Assembly (NCBI GenBank): GCA_023435825.1
Contig: JAEZMB010000316.1
Coordinates: 1 to 5,159, forward strand
Length of the DNA: 5,159 nucleotides
Source of the DNA: Pseudomonadota bacterium
Lineage (GTDB): Bacteria; Desulfobacterota; Desulfovibrionia; Desulfovibrionales; Desulfovibrionaceae
Reading direction: 5' to 3'
Below are positions 1 to 5,149 of the stretch, piece after piece (the stretch's first letter is position 1; each line of letters opens with the position of its first letter). Both the position numbers and the translations under genes were made by a program. The notes under the pieces are model-generated. The model had not been told where the DNA came from, did not search any database, and saw only the letters and a program-made list of their open reading frames with translations.

Positions 1-18
1 CCGTCCGACTTCGGACGG
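1..18 (-). terminator. Hairpin terminator candidate after the cytochrome operon
   Basis: A perfect inverted repeat, CCGTCCG (1-7) and CGGACGG (12-18), has a 4-base centre and begins 13 bases past the stop codon of the bd-like multihaem cytochrome gene, read on the minus strand. The position fits an intrinsic terminator. The T-tract that would confirm it would lie beyond the window edge, so only the stem can be seen. Confidence 0.5.
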
Positions 19-31
19 CGGGGCGCGGCCG

Positions 32-2665
32 CTACTTGCTCATGTTGGGATGGTGGACGTCGCCGTCCATCTCGATGGTATGGCACACGTCGCAGCGTTT
101 GCCCGAGGCCACCACCCCGGGCGCGCCCATGTATTGCATAGGCGCTGCGTTGTTGACGTCAAGCCCGTAGTCGTTGACCGCGACAAACGTGGCATGGGGC
201 GGGCCGTGGCAGGCGGCGCAGGGAATGTTGCCGGTGTCCTCGGTGCGGTTGCGGAAAAGGCCGGCCGCGTCCTTGGTCCAGGTGTTGAACGCCGAGGCGT
301 CCTTGGCCGGGCGGGTGAAGTCCTTGTGGCAGGTCAGGCAATCGGGCAGCTGGGTCCAGGCGGCCCGGGGCCGGACAGCGGCCGAAGTCGCCACGAGCCT
401 GGGGGCCAGGGGGGCCAGCAGGCGCGCGGCGGCGGCCTTGCCGGCGGCCTTTTCGAAGTTGAGAAGCGAGATGGCGTGGTCTTCCATGTAGCCGTGGCAG
501 CGCGGACAGCCGATGCCGGCGGCGGCGTGGTTGTCGCGCTGGGCCTGGGTGATCCCAGTGGGCGAGGTCGGATGGCAGCGGTTGCAGGCCTCCTCGCCAA
601 GGCCCGTCATGTACGTGGCGTGGAAGCCGTGGACAGCGGCGGAGAGCGACAACAGTTCCTTGCGTCCGGCCAGCCCGGCGGCGTTCGGCCCGGCGTCGGG
701 ATGGCAGCCGAAGCAGGCCACGGGAGTTCCGGAGGCGGCCTGAGCGGCCAGGGTCGTACCGTTTCGCTTGTCGTGGACGGCCAGGATCGCCTGGGCCGTG
801 GGCTTGGCCACACCGGTCTCCCCGGCCTCGCGCCAGTCCCCGCCGTGGCAGGTCTTGCAGCCCATTTCCGTGGACACGGCCAGGGAAACCTTGGTTTCGG
901 CCACGGTCTTGCCCGTGGCGTCGGCGGCCGTCACCGTGAAGACCGGATAGGGGTTCACCTTGCCCGAAGCCTCATAGGGCGAGACCGGGATGCCGGCGGC
1001 GGTGAAGAGCTTGCCCGAAGCGGCCATGGCCCCGTCCGGGGACAGGCCCGTGGACGAAACATTGGGCGCAAGCTCCTTGCCGACAAGCGCCTTGGCGTAT
1101 TTCCAGAATTCCAGTTTGGCGGCCGGGTCCTTGGCCCCGTCCGGGGCGGCGTAGCGCACGGTCAGGCCCTCGGTGGCCGCTTCCGGCAGCACGTCGCGCT
1201 TAACGACCACAGCCTTCAGGCCATTGCCCGGCACGGCCAGGGAAAACGAGCCGTCGCAGCCGGCCATGGCCACCACGCCGAGTTCCCCAACGGCCAGCAC
1301 CAGGTGGGTGGCGTTTTCCGGGTCAAAGGCCGGGATGGCCACCTCGGCCGGGGTCACCTCGGCCGGCGTGTCCTTGGCCGGGGGCCGCTTGTTGACGTCC
1401 TGGGCGATGTAGGCGGCCAGGGCGGCCCGCTCGGCCGGGCTGCCGAGAAAGGGCGGCATGTGGGTGAAAAGCTTGCCCTGGCCGGTGAGGTAGGCCTCCA
1501 GGCCCACGGCCCCCACGTGGCGGGTGAACTTGCGGATGTCGCGCACCGGCCCGTCGATGCTGTGGCAGCTCAGGCACTGCAGCGTATAGAGGTCCGCGCC
1601 GGCGGCGAGTGTGTTGTCCGGGGTGGCCTCATGGGCCTTGGCCCACTTGGCCCGGGGCAGGATGGGCGCTTCGTAGGGCGCGGCCTGGCTCGGGCGAATG
1701 TCCGTGGACCAGAGCATCCCTTCGATGAGCCAGGGTTTGCGGGCGGCCTCGCGCATGGTCTCGAAGGCCCCGACAATGCCAAGGCCCACCAGCAGCAGGC
1801 ACACGGCCAGAACCCGGCGCAGGGCCAGCGGCAGCCGGGAAACCAGGGCCAGCGAGCCGACGGCCACGGCCAGGAGCATGGCCGGCCAGGCGGCCTGGTA
1901 GGCGGCCATATCACTGGCCCGGCGCAGGAAGAAGTCGCGCACGGACTCCGGCAGCACGCCCACGTACCACCAGCCCGAGAGCAACAGCACCGGCGCGGCG
2001 GCCACGGCCCAGCGGCAGGAAGCCCGCAGCATGGTCTCCCGGGCCTCCTCGTCGTCGATGCCAAGGGCAGTGGCAAAGCCGAACAGCCCGGCCAGGAGCA
2101 GCCCCAGGGCGAAGCGCAGCACCAGGGACGGCCAGAAGGTCGGATTAAAAAAGCCGTCCCAGAAATCGCGGGTGGCCGGCCAGTCGCCCGGGGTCAGCAT
2201 GAAGCCGATGATGCCGTTGACGGTGAAAAGCGACAGGAAGGCAAAGGCGAAATAGAGCCAGCCGACCAGCATGTGGCGCTTGGGGTCCAGCCGGTCATAG
2301 CCGTAATAGTAGACCAGAAGCGCCCCGATCTCGCCGGCGAAAAAGGCCCACTCGGCCGCCCAGCCCCAGGCGAAGGAACGCACCAGGATGAGCGTGGCCT
2401 GGGGGGATAAAAGCGAGATCGTCAGCCAAATGCCGACCCCGGACAGGCCGCCGAAGACCATGGTGAGCAGCAGGAAAAACCGGGTGTGGCGATGCAGGTA
2501 GGTCAAAAGCGGCCGCGAGCCGGTGCGCCGGGCCATGGCCTCGGTAAGGACCAGAAAAAGGCCGCCGCCCACGGCGAAATGGGCCACGTACACATGCAGC
2601 ACGGCGATGAGGATGATCCAGAAGCCGCCGCCGAAGGCTCCAAGCTGCCAGACGGGAAAATCCAT
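32..2665 (-). CDS. CydA-like membrane domain fused to periplasmic octahaem cytochrome c
   Basis: 877 residues, probably an inner-membrane electron-transfer protein with a large periplasmic part. Residues 15-303 hold about eight membrane helices resembling cytochrome bd subunit I (CydA). H24 matches the E. coli H19 haem ligand. E105 and E112 match E99 and E107, followed by a GYDRL...RHM segment. R309-K-P-W312 matches the GRQPW motif. The counterpart of the H186 haem b558 ligand is a Leu (L183, next to R184), and the long Q-loop that binds quinol is absent. Positive charges lie on alternate loops, so the N-terminus is predicted outside and helix 8 ends in the periplasm. CydA helix 9 is replaced by cytochrome domains. 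Haem c sites start at C364 (class I-like, with likely Met ligand M403) and at C603, C651, C694, C720, C776, C816 and C858. A Pro/Ala linker (about 426-445) and a haem-free domain (about 450-600) lie between. The start has GGGG 9-12 bases upstream and lies 3 bases after the preceding stop, suggesting translational coupling. Substrate unknown; oxygen reductase activity is unproven. Confidence 0.9.
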   Translation of the reverse strand: MDFPVWQLGAFGGGFWIILIAVLHVYVAHFAVGGGLFLVLTEAMARRTGSRPLLTYLHRHTRFFLLLTMVFGGLSGVGIWLTISLLSPQATLILVRSFAWGWAAEWAFFAGEIGALLVYYYGYDRLDPKRHMLVGWLYFAFAFLSLFTVNGIIGFMLTPGDWPATRDFWDGFFNPTFWPSLVLRFALGLLLAGLFGFATALGIDDEEARETMLRASCRWAVAAAPVLLLSGWWYVGVLPESVRDFFLRRASDMAAYQAAWPAMLLAVAVGSLALVSRLPLALRRVLAVCLLLVGLGIVGAFETMREAARKPWLIEGMLWSTDIRPSQAAPYEAPILPRAKWAKAHEATPDNTLAAGADLYTLQCLSCHSIDGPVRDIRKFTRHVGAVGLEAYLTGQGKLFTHMPPFLGSPAERAALAAYIAQDVNKRPPAKDTPAEVTPAEVAIPAFDPENATHLVLAVGELGVVAMAGCDGSFSLAVPGNGLKAVVVKRDVLPEAATEGLTVRYAAPDGAKDPAAKLEFWKYAKALVGKELAPNVSSTGLSPDGAMAASGKLFTAAGIPVSPYEASGKVNPYPVFTVTAADATGKTVAETKVSLAVSTEMGCKTCHGGDWREAGETGVAKPTAQAILAVHDKRNGTTLAAQAASGTPVACFGCHPDAGPNAAGLAGRKELLSLSAAVHGFHATYMTGLGEEACNRCHPTSPTGITQAQRDNHAAAGIGCPRCHGYMEDHAISLLNFEKAAGKAAAARLLAPLAPRLVATSAAVRPRAAWTQLPDCLTCHKDFTRPAKDASAFNTWTKDAAGLFRNRTEDTGNIPCAACHGPPHATFVAVNDYGLDVNNAAPMQYMGAPGVVASGKRCDVCHTIEMDGDVHHPNMSK
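1341..1370 (-). repeat. Short tandem repeat in the cytochrome linker
   Basis: Two adjacent 15-base units (1341-1355 and 1356-1370, 13 of 15 identical) encode TPAEV twice, residues 433-442 of the fused cytochrome. They lie in the Pro/Ala-rich stretch between the class I haem domain and the haem-free periplasmic domain, as expected of a flexible linker. Copy number may vary between strains. Confidence 0.7.
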
Positions 2666-2668
2666 GTC

Positions 2669-3709
2669 CTAACCCCTTTTGGCCGCGCGGCGGTAACAGG
2701 AAACAGCCCAGAACGACGCCGCGGCCACGACCGCCGTGCTCACGACGAAAAAGACGAAAGGCCCGATCTGGAAATCCGTGGGCATGGCCGCCGGATCGAA
2801 CTGCGGGGCCAGATAGCCCAGGCGCGCCACCGACCGCACGGTCGCCATGCAGACCACGGCCAGGGCCGTGAAAAAGGCCGCCCGGCCGGGGCGGCCCCGA
2901 AAAGCGGACAACAACGCCGCCGCCGCCAGCCCCAACCCGCCGACAAAGGCCAGGGAGCCGCCGGTGTGCAGCCCGAAAAACCGTTCCATCACCGCACTTG
3001 GCAGGGACAGCAGATACCACAAGCCTATGGGAATCTGGGCCAGGGTCGCGGCGATGAACCAGTGCAGGCCCGTACGGCCGCGCTTGCCCGCGTCGGCGTC
3101 AGGGGCCTTAGGCGAAAAAAGCGCCACATACAGTCCGCCCACGGCCAGGGAGGCGGCCAGGAAATGCAGCCAGCGCGGCAAAAAGGTCGGATCAGCCAGG
3201 GCCGTCGCCAGGCCGGCCGGCGCGGTGAAATAGCCCGTCCACAAGTCCGGCCGCAGGGCCAGGGTCGAGACGTTGACCAGAATGAGGCTGGCCCCCAGCA
3301 GCAGCACGGCCGAGGCGGCCGACAACAACCCCGCCCCCGGCGCGCCGGCCCGGGGCTGGTAGACGTAGAGCAGGGCGTAGGCGATCATGACGACCATGAA
3401 CAGCGACAGCCAGGGCACGGCCGAGACGATGGCGGCGGTATACAGATAACGGCCGTAGAGCACCGAGGCGAATAAAAGCGGCGGCACGGCCAGGTTGACG
3501 CCGATGGCCACTGCCGACGGCAGGCGCTTGGCCAGCCCCACGGCCGTCTCGCGGCCGGCCCCGGGGGCGAAAAGCGTCAGCAGCGTGCCGCCCAGAGCCA
3601 CGTTGATCACTAAAATGTGCGCGGCGAACGTCAGCACGAGCAGCGCCTCGATAAGGCCCCACGGGCCGGGGATGGCCTCGCCCGGGGCCAGGGTCAGTAT
3701 TGGGGGCAT
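2669..3709 (-). CDS. Nine-helix membrane protein, CydA-like partner subunit
   Basis: 346 residues with about nine membrane helices (near 19-47, 66-85, 92-118, 128-150, 180-198, 215-236, 249-270, 277-297, 316-337). Positive residues on alternate loops predict N-terminus outside and C-terminus inside, the CydA topology. It aligns with the membrane half of the next gene: AAH31...NVALGG matches VLH24...FAVGGG; the DPTF...H182 segment matches NPTF...; GLWYLLSLPSAVMERFF matches GWWYVGVLPESVRDFF; and ATVRSVARLGYL matches ETMREAARKPWL. H182 falls where E. coli CydA has haem ligand H186, which the partner lacks, while the helix-3 glutamates are missing here. It is therefore probably a paralogous second haem-b subunit rather than classical CydB. 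The start at 3709 is chosen because GGGAGAG sits 8 bases upstream and homology begins there. An in-frame ATG at 3790 would add 27 hydrophilic residues and lies upstream of the predicted transcription start. Likely the first gene of a two-gene operon. Function inferred only from homology. Confidence 0.8.
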   Translation of the reverse strand: MPPILTLAPGEAIPGPWGLIEALLVLTFAAHILVINVALGGTLLTLFAPGAGRETAVGLAKRLPSAVAIGVNLAVPPLLFASVLYGRYLYTAAIVSAVPWLSLFMVVMIAYALLYVYQPRAGAPGAGLLSAASAVLLLGASLILVNVSTLALRPDLWTGYFTAPAGLATALADPTFLPRWLHFLAASLAVGGLYVALFSPKAPDADAGKRGRTGLHWFIAATLAQIPIGLWYLLSLPSAVMERFFGLHTGGSLAFVGGLGLAAAALLSAFRGRPGRAAFFTALAVVCMATVRSVARLGYLAPQFDPAAMPTDFQIGPFVFFVVSTAVVAAASFWAVSCYRRAAKRG

Positions 3710-3774
3710 GGAAACGTCTCTCCCTTCCCGGCCAGGGCGGCGCGGAAGGTCTCGCAGGCCTTGCGGCGGCCCAT
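3694..3774 (-). CDS. Possible 26-residue upstream ORF / leader peptide
   Basis: An ORF starting MGRRKACETF and ending FPCPQY lies in the leader of the minus operon. It is in a different frame from the membrane-protein gene and overlaps that gene's first 16 bases. Nearly all codons up to the overlap end in G or C, as in the real genes here, but a GC-rich region gives this by chance too. The start has only a weak purine stretch (CGGAAA) directly upstream. It contains two cysteines. It might couple translation into the downstream gene, might be a decayed coding fragment, or might be nothing. I do not recognise a family. Confidence 0.25.
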   Translation of the reverse strand: MGRRKACETFRAALAGKGETFPCPQY

Positions 3775-3792
3775 TTTCCGGATTTTCCATGT

Positions 3793-3821
3793 TCTATACG
3801 AGAATATGGGAGCCATCACAA
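3793..3821 (-). promoter_or_regulatory. Sigma70-like promoter of the cytochrome operon
   Basis: On the minus strand, TTGTGA (3821-3816) and TATAGA (3798-3793) are separated by exactly 17 bases. This is a rare AT-rich patch in a GC-rich window. Predicted transcription starts near 3786, giving a leader of about 76 bases before the ATG at 3709. The hexamers match the consensus 4 of 6 each. No start-site data are visible in the sequence. Confidence 0.55.
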
Positions 3822-4052
3822 CGAAAAAGGCGCACAACCGGACTCCATGCCAAGATGGGGGACCCGGCCTTCTCGCGCGGCCGTCGAGCGGCATGGACAT
3901 TGGCCGCGATCACGGCCCCGGACGTTTTGCGCGTCCCGGCCAGCTCCCGGCCCACGGTCCGAAAGCCCCCTGCCCCGCCCCTCGACGCGCCGGCCGCGCC
4001 GTGCTAGGGCCAGCGCAAAAAAGGGGAGTGCCTACCCTGGTTTTTCCCTTTT
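3822..4052. other. Gene-free divergent intergenic stretch
   Basis: About 230 bases between the minus promoter and the structured block ahead of the small gene. Open frames cross it on both strands, but none has a convincing start, ribosome site or recognisable protein. Visible features are an imperfect GATC-centred palindrome at 3902-3917 (GGCCG/CGGCC arms) and an A6G4 run at 4017-4026 that could pair with CCCTTTT at 4046-4052. I see no tRNA or known riboswitch motif. Confidence 0.5.
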
Positions 4053-4069
4053 CCCGCCCGGCCCCTTGC

Positions 4070-4086
4070 CCTTGGACGGTCCAAGG
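4070..4086. promoter_or_regulatory. Perfect 8-bp dyad, operator candidate
   Basis: CCTTGGAC, one central G, then GTCCAAGG form a 17-base perfect dyad. It covers the TTGGAC that serves as a possible -35 element for the small gene and ubiE. A dyad over a -35 box is a common place for a dimeric regulator to bind. I do not recognise the regulator. It could instead be the inner hairpin of an RNA structure. Confidence 0.4.
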
Positions 4087-4102
4087 CCATTTCCCCTATA
4101 AC
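4072..4102 (+). promoter_or_regulatory. Promoter candidate for the small gene and ubiE
   Basis: TATAAC (4097-4102) matches the -10 consensus at 5 of 6 positions and is the best such box upstream of the small gene. TTGGAC (4072-4077) is a fair -35 match, but the spacing is 19 bases rather than 17, so activation may be needed. Transcription would start near 4109, giving a leader of about 80 bases. Confidence 0.4.
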
Positions 4103-4125
4103 CGGGCGGGTTTTTGCACCAGCAA

Positions 4126-4142
4126 ACGGGGAGTATCCCCGT
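4126..4142 (+). other. Leader hairpin
   Basis: ACGGGGA (4126-4132) and TCCCCGT (4136-4142) form a perfect 7-bp stem with a GTA loop. It lies in the predicted leader of the small gene and has no T-tract, so it is more likely a stability or regulatory structure, or a DNA dyad, than a terminator. Confidence 0.4.
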
Positions 4143-4149
4143 CACCATA

Positions 4150-4172
4150 GGCGGCAGGCCGGCAAGGCCGCC
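4150..4172 (+). other. Hairpin immediately upstream of the ribosome binding site
   Basis: GGCGGC (4150-4155) and GCCGCC (4167-4172) form a 6-bp stem with an 11-base loop. It ends 2 bases before the AAAGGA ribosome binding site at 4175-4180 of the small gene. A stem this close could affect ribosome loading, but in such a GC-rich sequence it may be chance. Confidence 0.3.
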
Positions 4173-4190
4173 CCAAAGGACGACACGCAC

Positions 4191-4400
4191 ATGGAAAAAC
4201 GCGAGAACATGGCCCTGCAAGTGACCAAGGAAATCGTGGTCAAGTTCGTCGAGACCGGCCGCATCTCGCCCGGCAACTTCACCGAGCACTTCGGCCCCAT
4301 CTATGAAGAAGTGCTGCGGGTCATAAGCCGCAACGAAACGGCCGGCGAAACGCGCGAAAAAGTGCGGGTCATCGCCAAGGGCGGGCAGGACAATGGCTGA
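4191..4400 (+). CDS. Small protein of unknown function upstream of ubiE
   Basis: 69 residues, soluble, with no signal peptide or membrane helix. The start at 4191 is supported by AAAGGA 10 bases upstream; an internal ATG at 4209 (MALQVTKEIVV) would give 63 residues with a poorer ribosome site. The core, about residues 9-47, looks like a compact helical domain (VTKEIVVKFVETGRISPGNF, then IYEEVLRVI), followed by a charged, probably flexible tail. The pattern T-x-x-IV then V, a turn, and Y-x-x-V faintly resembles the N-terminal part of MucR/Ros regulators, but there is no zinc finger and I do not claim membership. It overlaps ubiE by 8 bases (ATGGCTGA), so the two are surely co-transcribed and probably translationally coupled. 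Its role is unknown; the arrangement suggests a link to quinone synthesis or simply a shared transcript. Confidence 0.8.
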   Translation: MEKRENMALQVTKEIVVKFVETGRISPGNFTEHFGPIYEEVLRVISRNETAGETREKVRVIAKGGQDNG

Positions 4401-5109
4401 GTTGCCCGTTCCCGGGGACAACCGCCGGGTGGCCGGCATGTTCGGCCGGGTGGCCGGCTGCTACGACCTGCTCAACCACCTGCTCTCGGCGGGGTTGGAC
4501 ATCGCCTGGCGTCGGGCCATGGTCCGGGCGCTTCTGGCTCCGGGCCTGCCGCCCGGCCCCATCCTCGATCTGGCCGCCGGAACCCTCGACGTGTCCATCG
4601 CCATCGCCCGCCGCAGCGACCGGCCCATCCTCGCCGCCGACGTCTGCGAACCCATGCTGCGGGCGGGCCTGGGCAAGCTCGACGCAGCCCTTGGCCGCCG
4701 CATCCACCCCACCGTGGCCGACGGCCGCGTGCTGCCGCTGCCCGACGCCTCGGTGGCCGGGGCCACCATCGCTTTCGGCATCCGCAACATCCGCCCGCGC
4801 CCCGAGGCCCTGGCCGAACTGGCCCGGGTCATCCGGCCCGGCGGACGGCTGGCCATCCTCGAATTCGGCACCGGCAAACGCCGCATGTGGGGGGGACTCT
4901 ACAACTTCTACCTGCGCAACATCCTGCCGCGCATCGGCAAACTCATCTCCGGCGACGACGAGGCCTACCGCTACCTGGCCGCCACCATCAGCGAATTCCC
5001 CGAGGAATCCGTGCTGGCCGAGGAAATGCGACAGGCCGGCTTCGCCTCCGTGGACTACCGCGCCATGGCCGGCGGCATCGTGTTTTTACATGCTGGCGTG
5101 AAGGCGTAG
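4393..5109 (+). CDS. ubiE: Demethylmenaquinone C-methyltransferase (UbiE/MenG family)
   Basis: 238 residues, close to the usual family length. It transfers a methyl group from S-adenosylmethionine to demethylmenaquinone, the final step to menaquinone, and acts at the cytoplasmic face of the membrane. In order: the YDLLNHLLS...W signature (24-39); SAM motif I, D59-LAAGTLD66; an acidic residue for the ribose, D83; the ADGRVLPLPD segment (109-118); IAFGIRN (126-132); RVIRPGGRLAILEFG (145-159), the second family signature; and NILPRIG...YRYLA...EFP (176-203). The C-terminus AGGIVFLHAGVKA matches the conserved family end. Motif I reads GTLD where most relatives have GTGD. The start overlaps the stop of the 69-residue gene, with AAGGG 11 bases and AGGA 2 bases upstream, consistent with coupling. 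Because multihaem sulfate-reducer-type bacteria use menaquinone, the MenG role is preferred over ubiquinone synthesis. Confidence 0.93.
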   Translation: MAELPVPGDNRRVAGMFGRVAGCYDLLNHLLSAGLDIAWRRAMVRALLAPGLPPGPILDLAAGTLDVSIAIARRSDRPILAADVCEPMLRAGLGKLDAALGRRIHPTVADGRVLPLPDASVAGATIAFGIRNIRPRPEALAELARVIRPGGRLAILEFGTGKRRMWGGLYNFYLRNILPRIGKLISGDDEAYRYLAATISEFPEESVLAEEMRQAGFASVDYRAMAGGIVFLHAGVKA

Positions 5110-5124
5110 GAATGCCTCCGGCGG

Positions 5125-5149
5125 CCGGGAGGGGGTAACCCCCTCCCGG
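5125..5149. repeat. GC-rich perfect palindrome downstream of ubiE
   Basis: CCGGGAGGGGG (5125-5135) and CCCCCTCCCGG (5139-5149) form a perfect 11-bp stem with a TAA loop, 15 bases after the ubiE stop. It is flanked by GCCTCCGGCGG (5114-5124) and a C-rich tail. There is no T-tract, so it is not a classical intrinsic terminator, although it may slow polymerase or protect the 3' end. From memory, similar GCCTCCGGCGG-plus-hairpin elements follow genes in many high-GC bacteria including Desulfovibrio, so it may be one copy of a dispersed repeat. Confidence 0.6.

Larger units (their letters stand above)
4053..4115 (+). terminator. Nested inverted repeats with T-tract (attenuator or terminator candidate)
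   Basis: A perfect 9-bp stem, CCCGCCCGG (4053-4061) with CCGGGCGGG (4102-4110), is followed directly by five T (4111-4115). Its 40-base loop contains a second perfect repeat, CCTTGGAC (4070-4077) and GTCCAAGG (4079-4086). Stem plus T-tract is what an intrinsic terminator looks like, but the long structured loop is unusual. No gene on the plus strand precedes it, so if it is used it would end a leader or small RNA. It also contains the TATAAC promoter candidate, so the two readings compete. Confidence 0.4.

Noticed and set aside
1029..1147. Repeated 14-base string GGCCCCGTCCGGGG inside the cytochrome gene
   Set aside because: Both copies lie in coding sequence, in different residue contexts (SPDGA and APDGA), and are explained by Pro-Asp-Gly codons in a GC-rich gene.
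50..2410. 786-codon open frame on the plus strand, antisense to the fused cytochrome
   Set aside because: The translation is low-complexity Gly/Arg/His/Gln-rich with no recognisable domain. Long antisense frames are expected opposite GC3-rich genes, and the minus-strand frame has clear CydA-like and CXXCH content.
2486..3475. 329-codon open frame on the plus strand spanning both minus-strand genes
   Set aside because: It crosses the junction of two well-supported minus-strand genes and has a biased, basic, low-complexity composition without domains.
3710..3790. N-terminal extension of the nine-helix protein from an ATG at 3790
   Set aside because: The extra 27 residues are hydrophilic and outside the homologous region. 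The ATG lies upstream of the predicted transcription start, and the ATG at 3709 has a good ribosome site.
3830..3865. Possible sigma54 promoter on the minus strand (TTGGCATGG...)
   Set aside because: The GG and GC elements do not fall at the required spacing, and the -12 element is not matched.
3980..4010. Weak promoter-like TCGACG, 17 bases, TAGGGC ahead of the structured block
   Set aside because: The -10 matches only 2 of 6 consensus positions. It would be needed for the attenuator reading but cannot be supported from the sequence.
4017..4052. A-run/T-run hairpin (AAAAGGG with CCCTTTT) as a terminator on either strand
   Set aside because: The T residues are used up in the stem, several registers compete, and no gene on either strand ends nearby.
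3617..4150. 177-codon plus-strand open frame through the divergent intergenic region
   Set aside because: It begins inside the minus-strand gene, and its product has no recognisable features. It overlaps both promoter candidates and the hairpin block.
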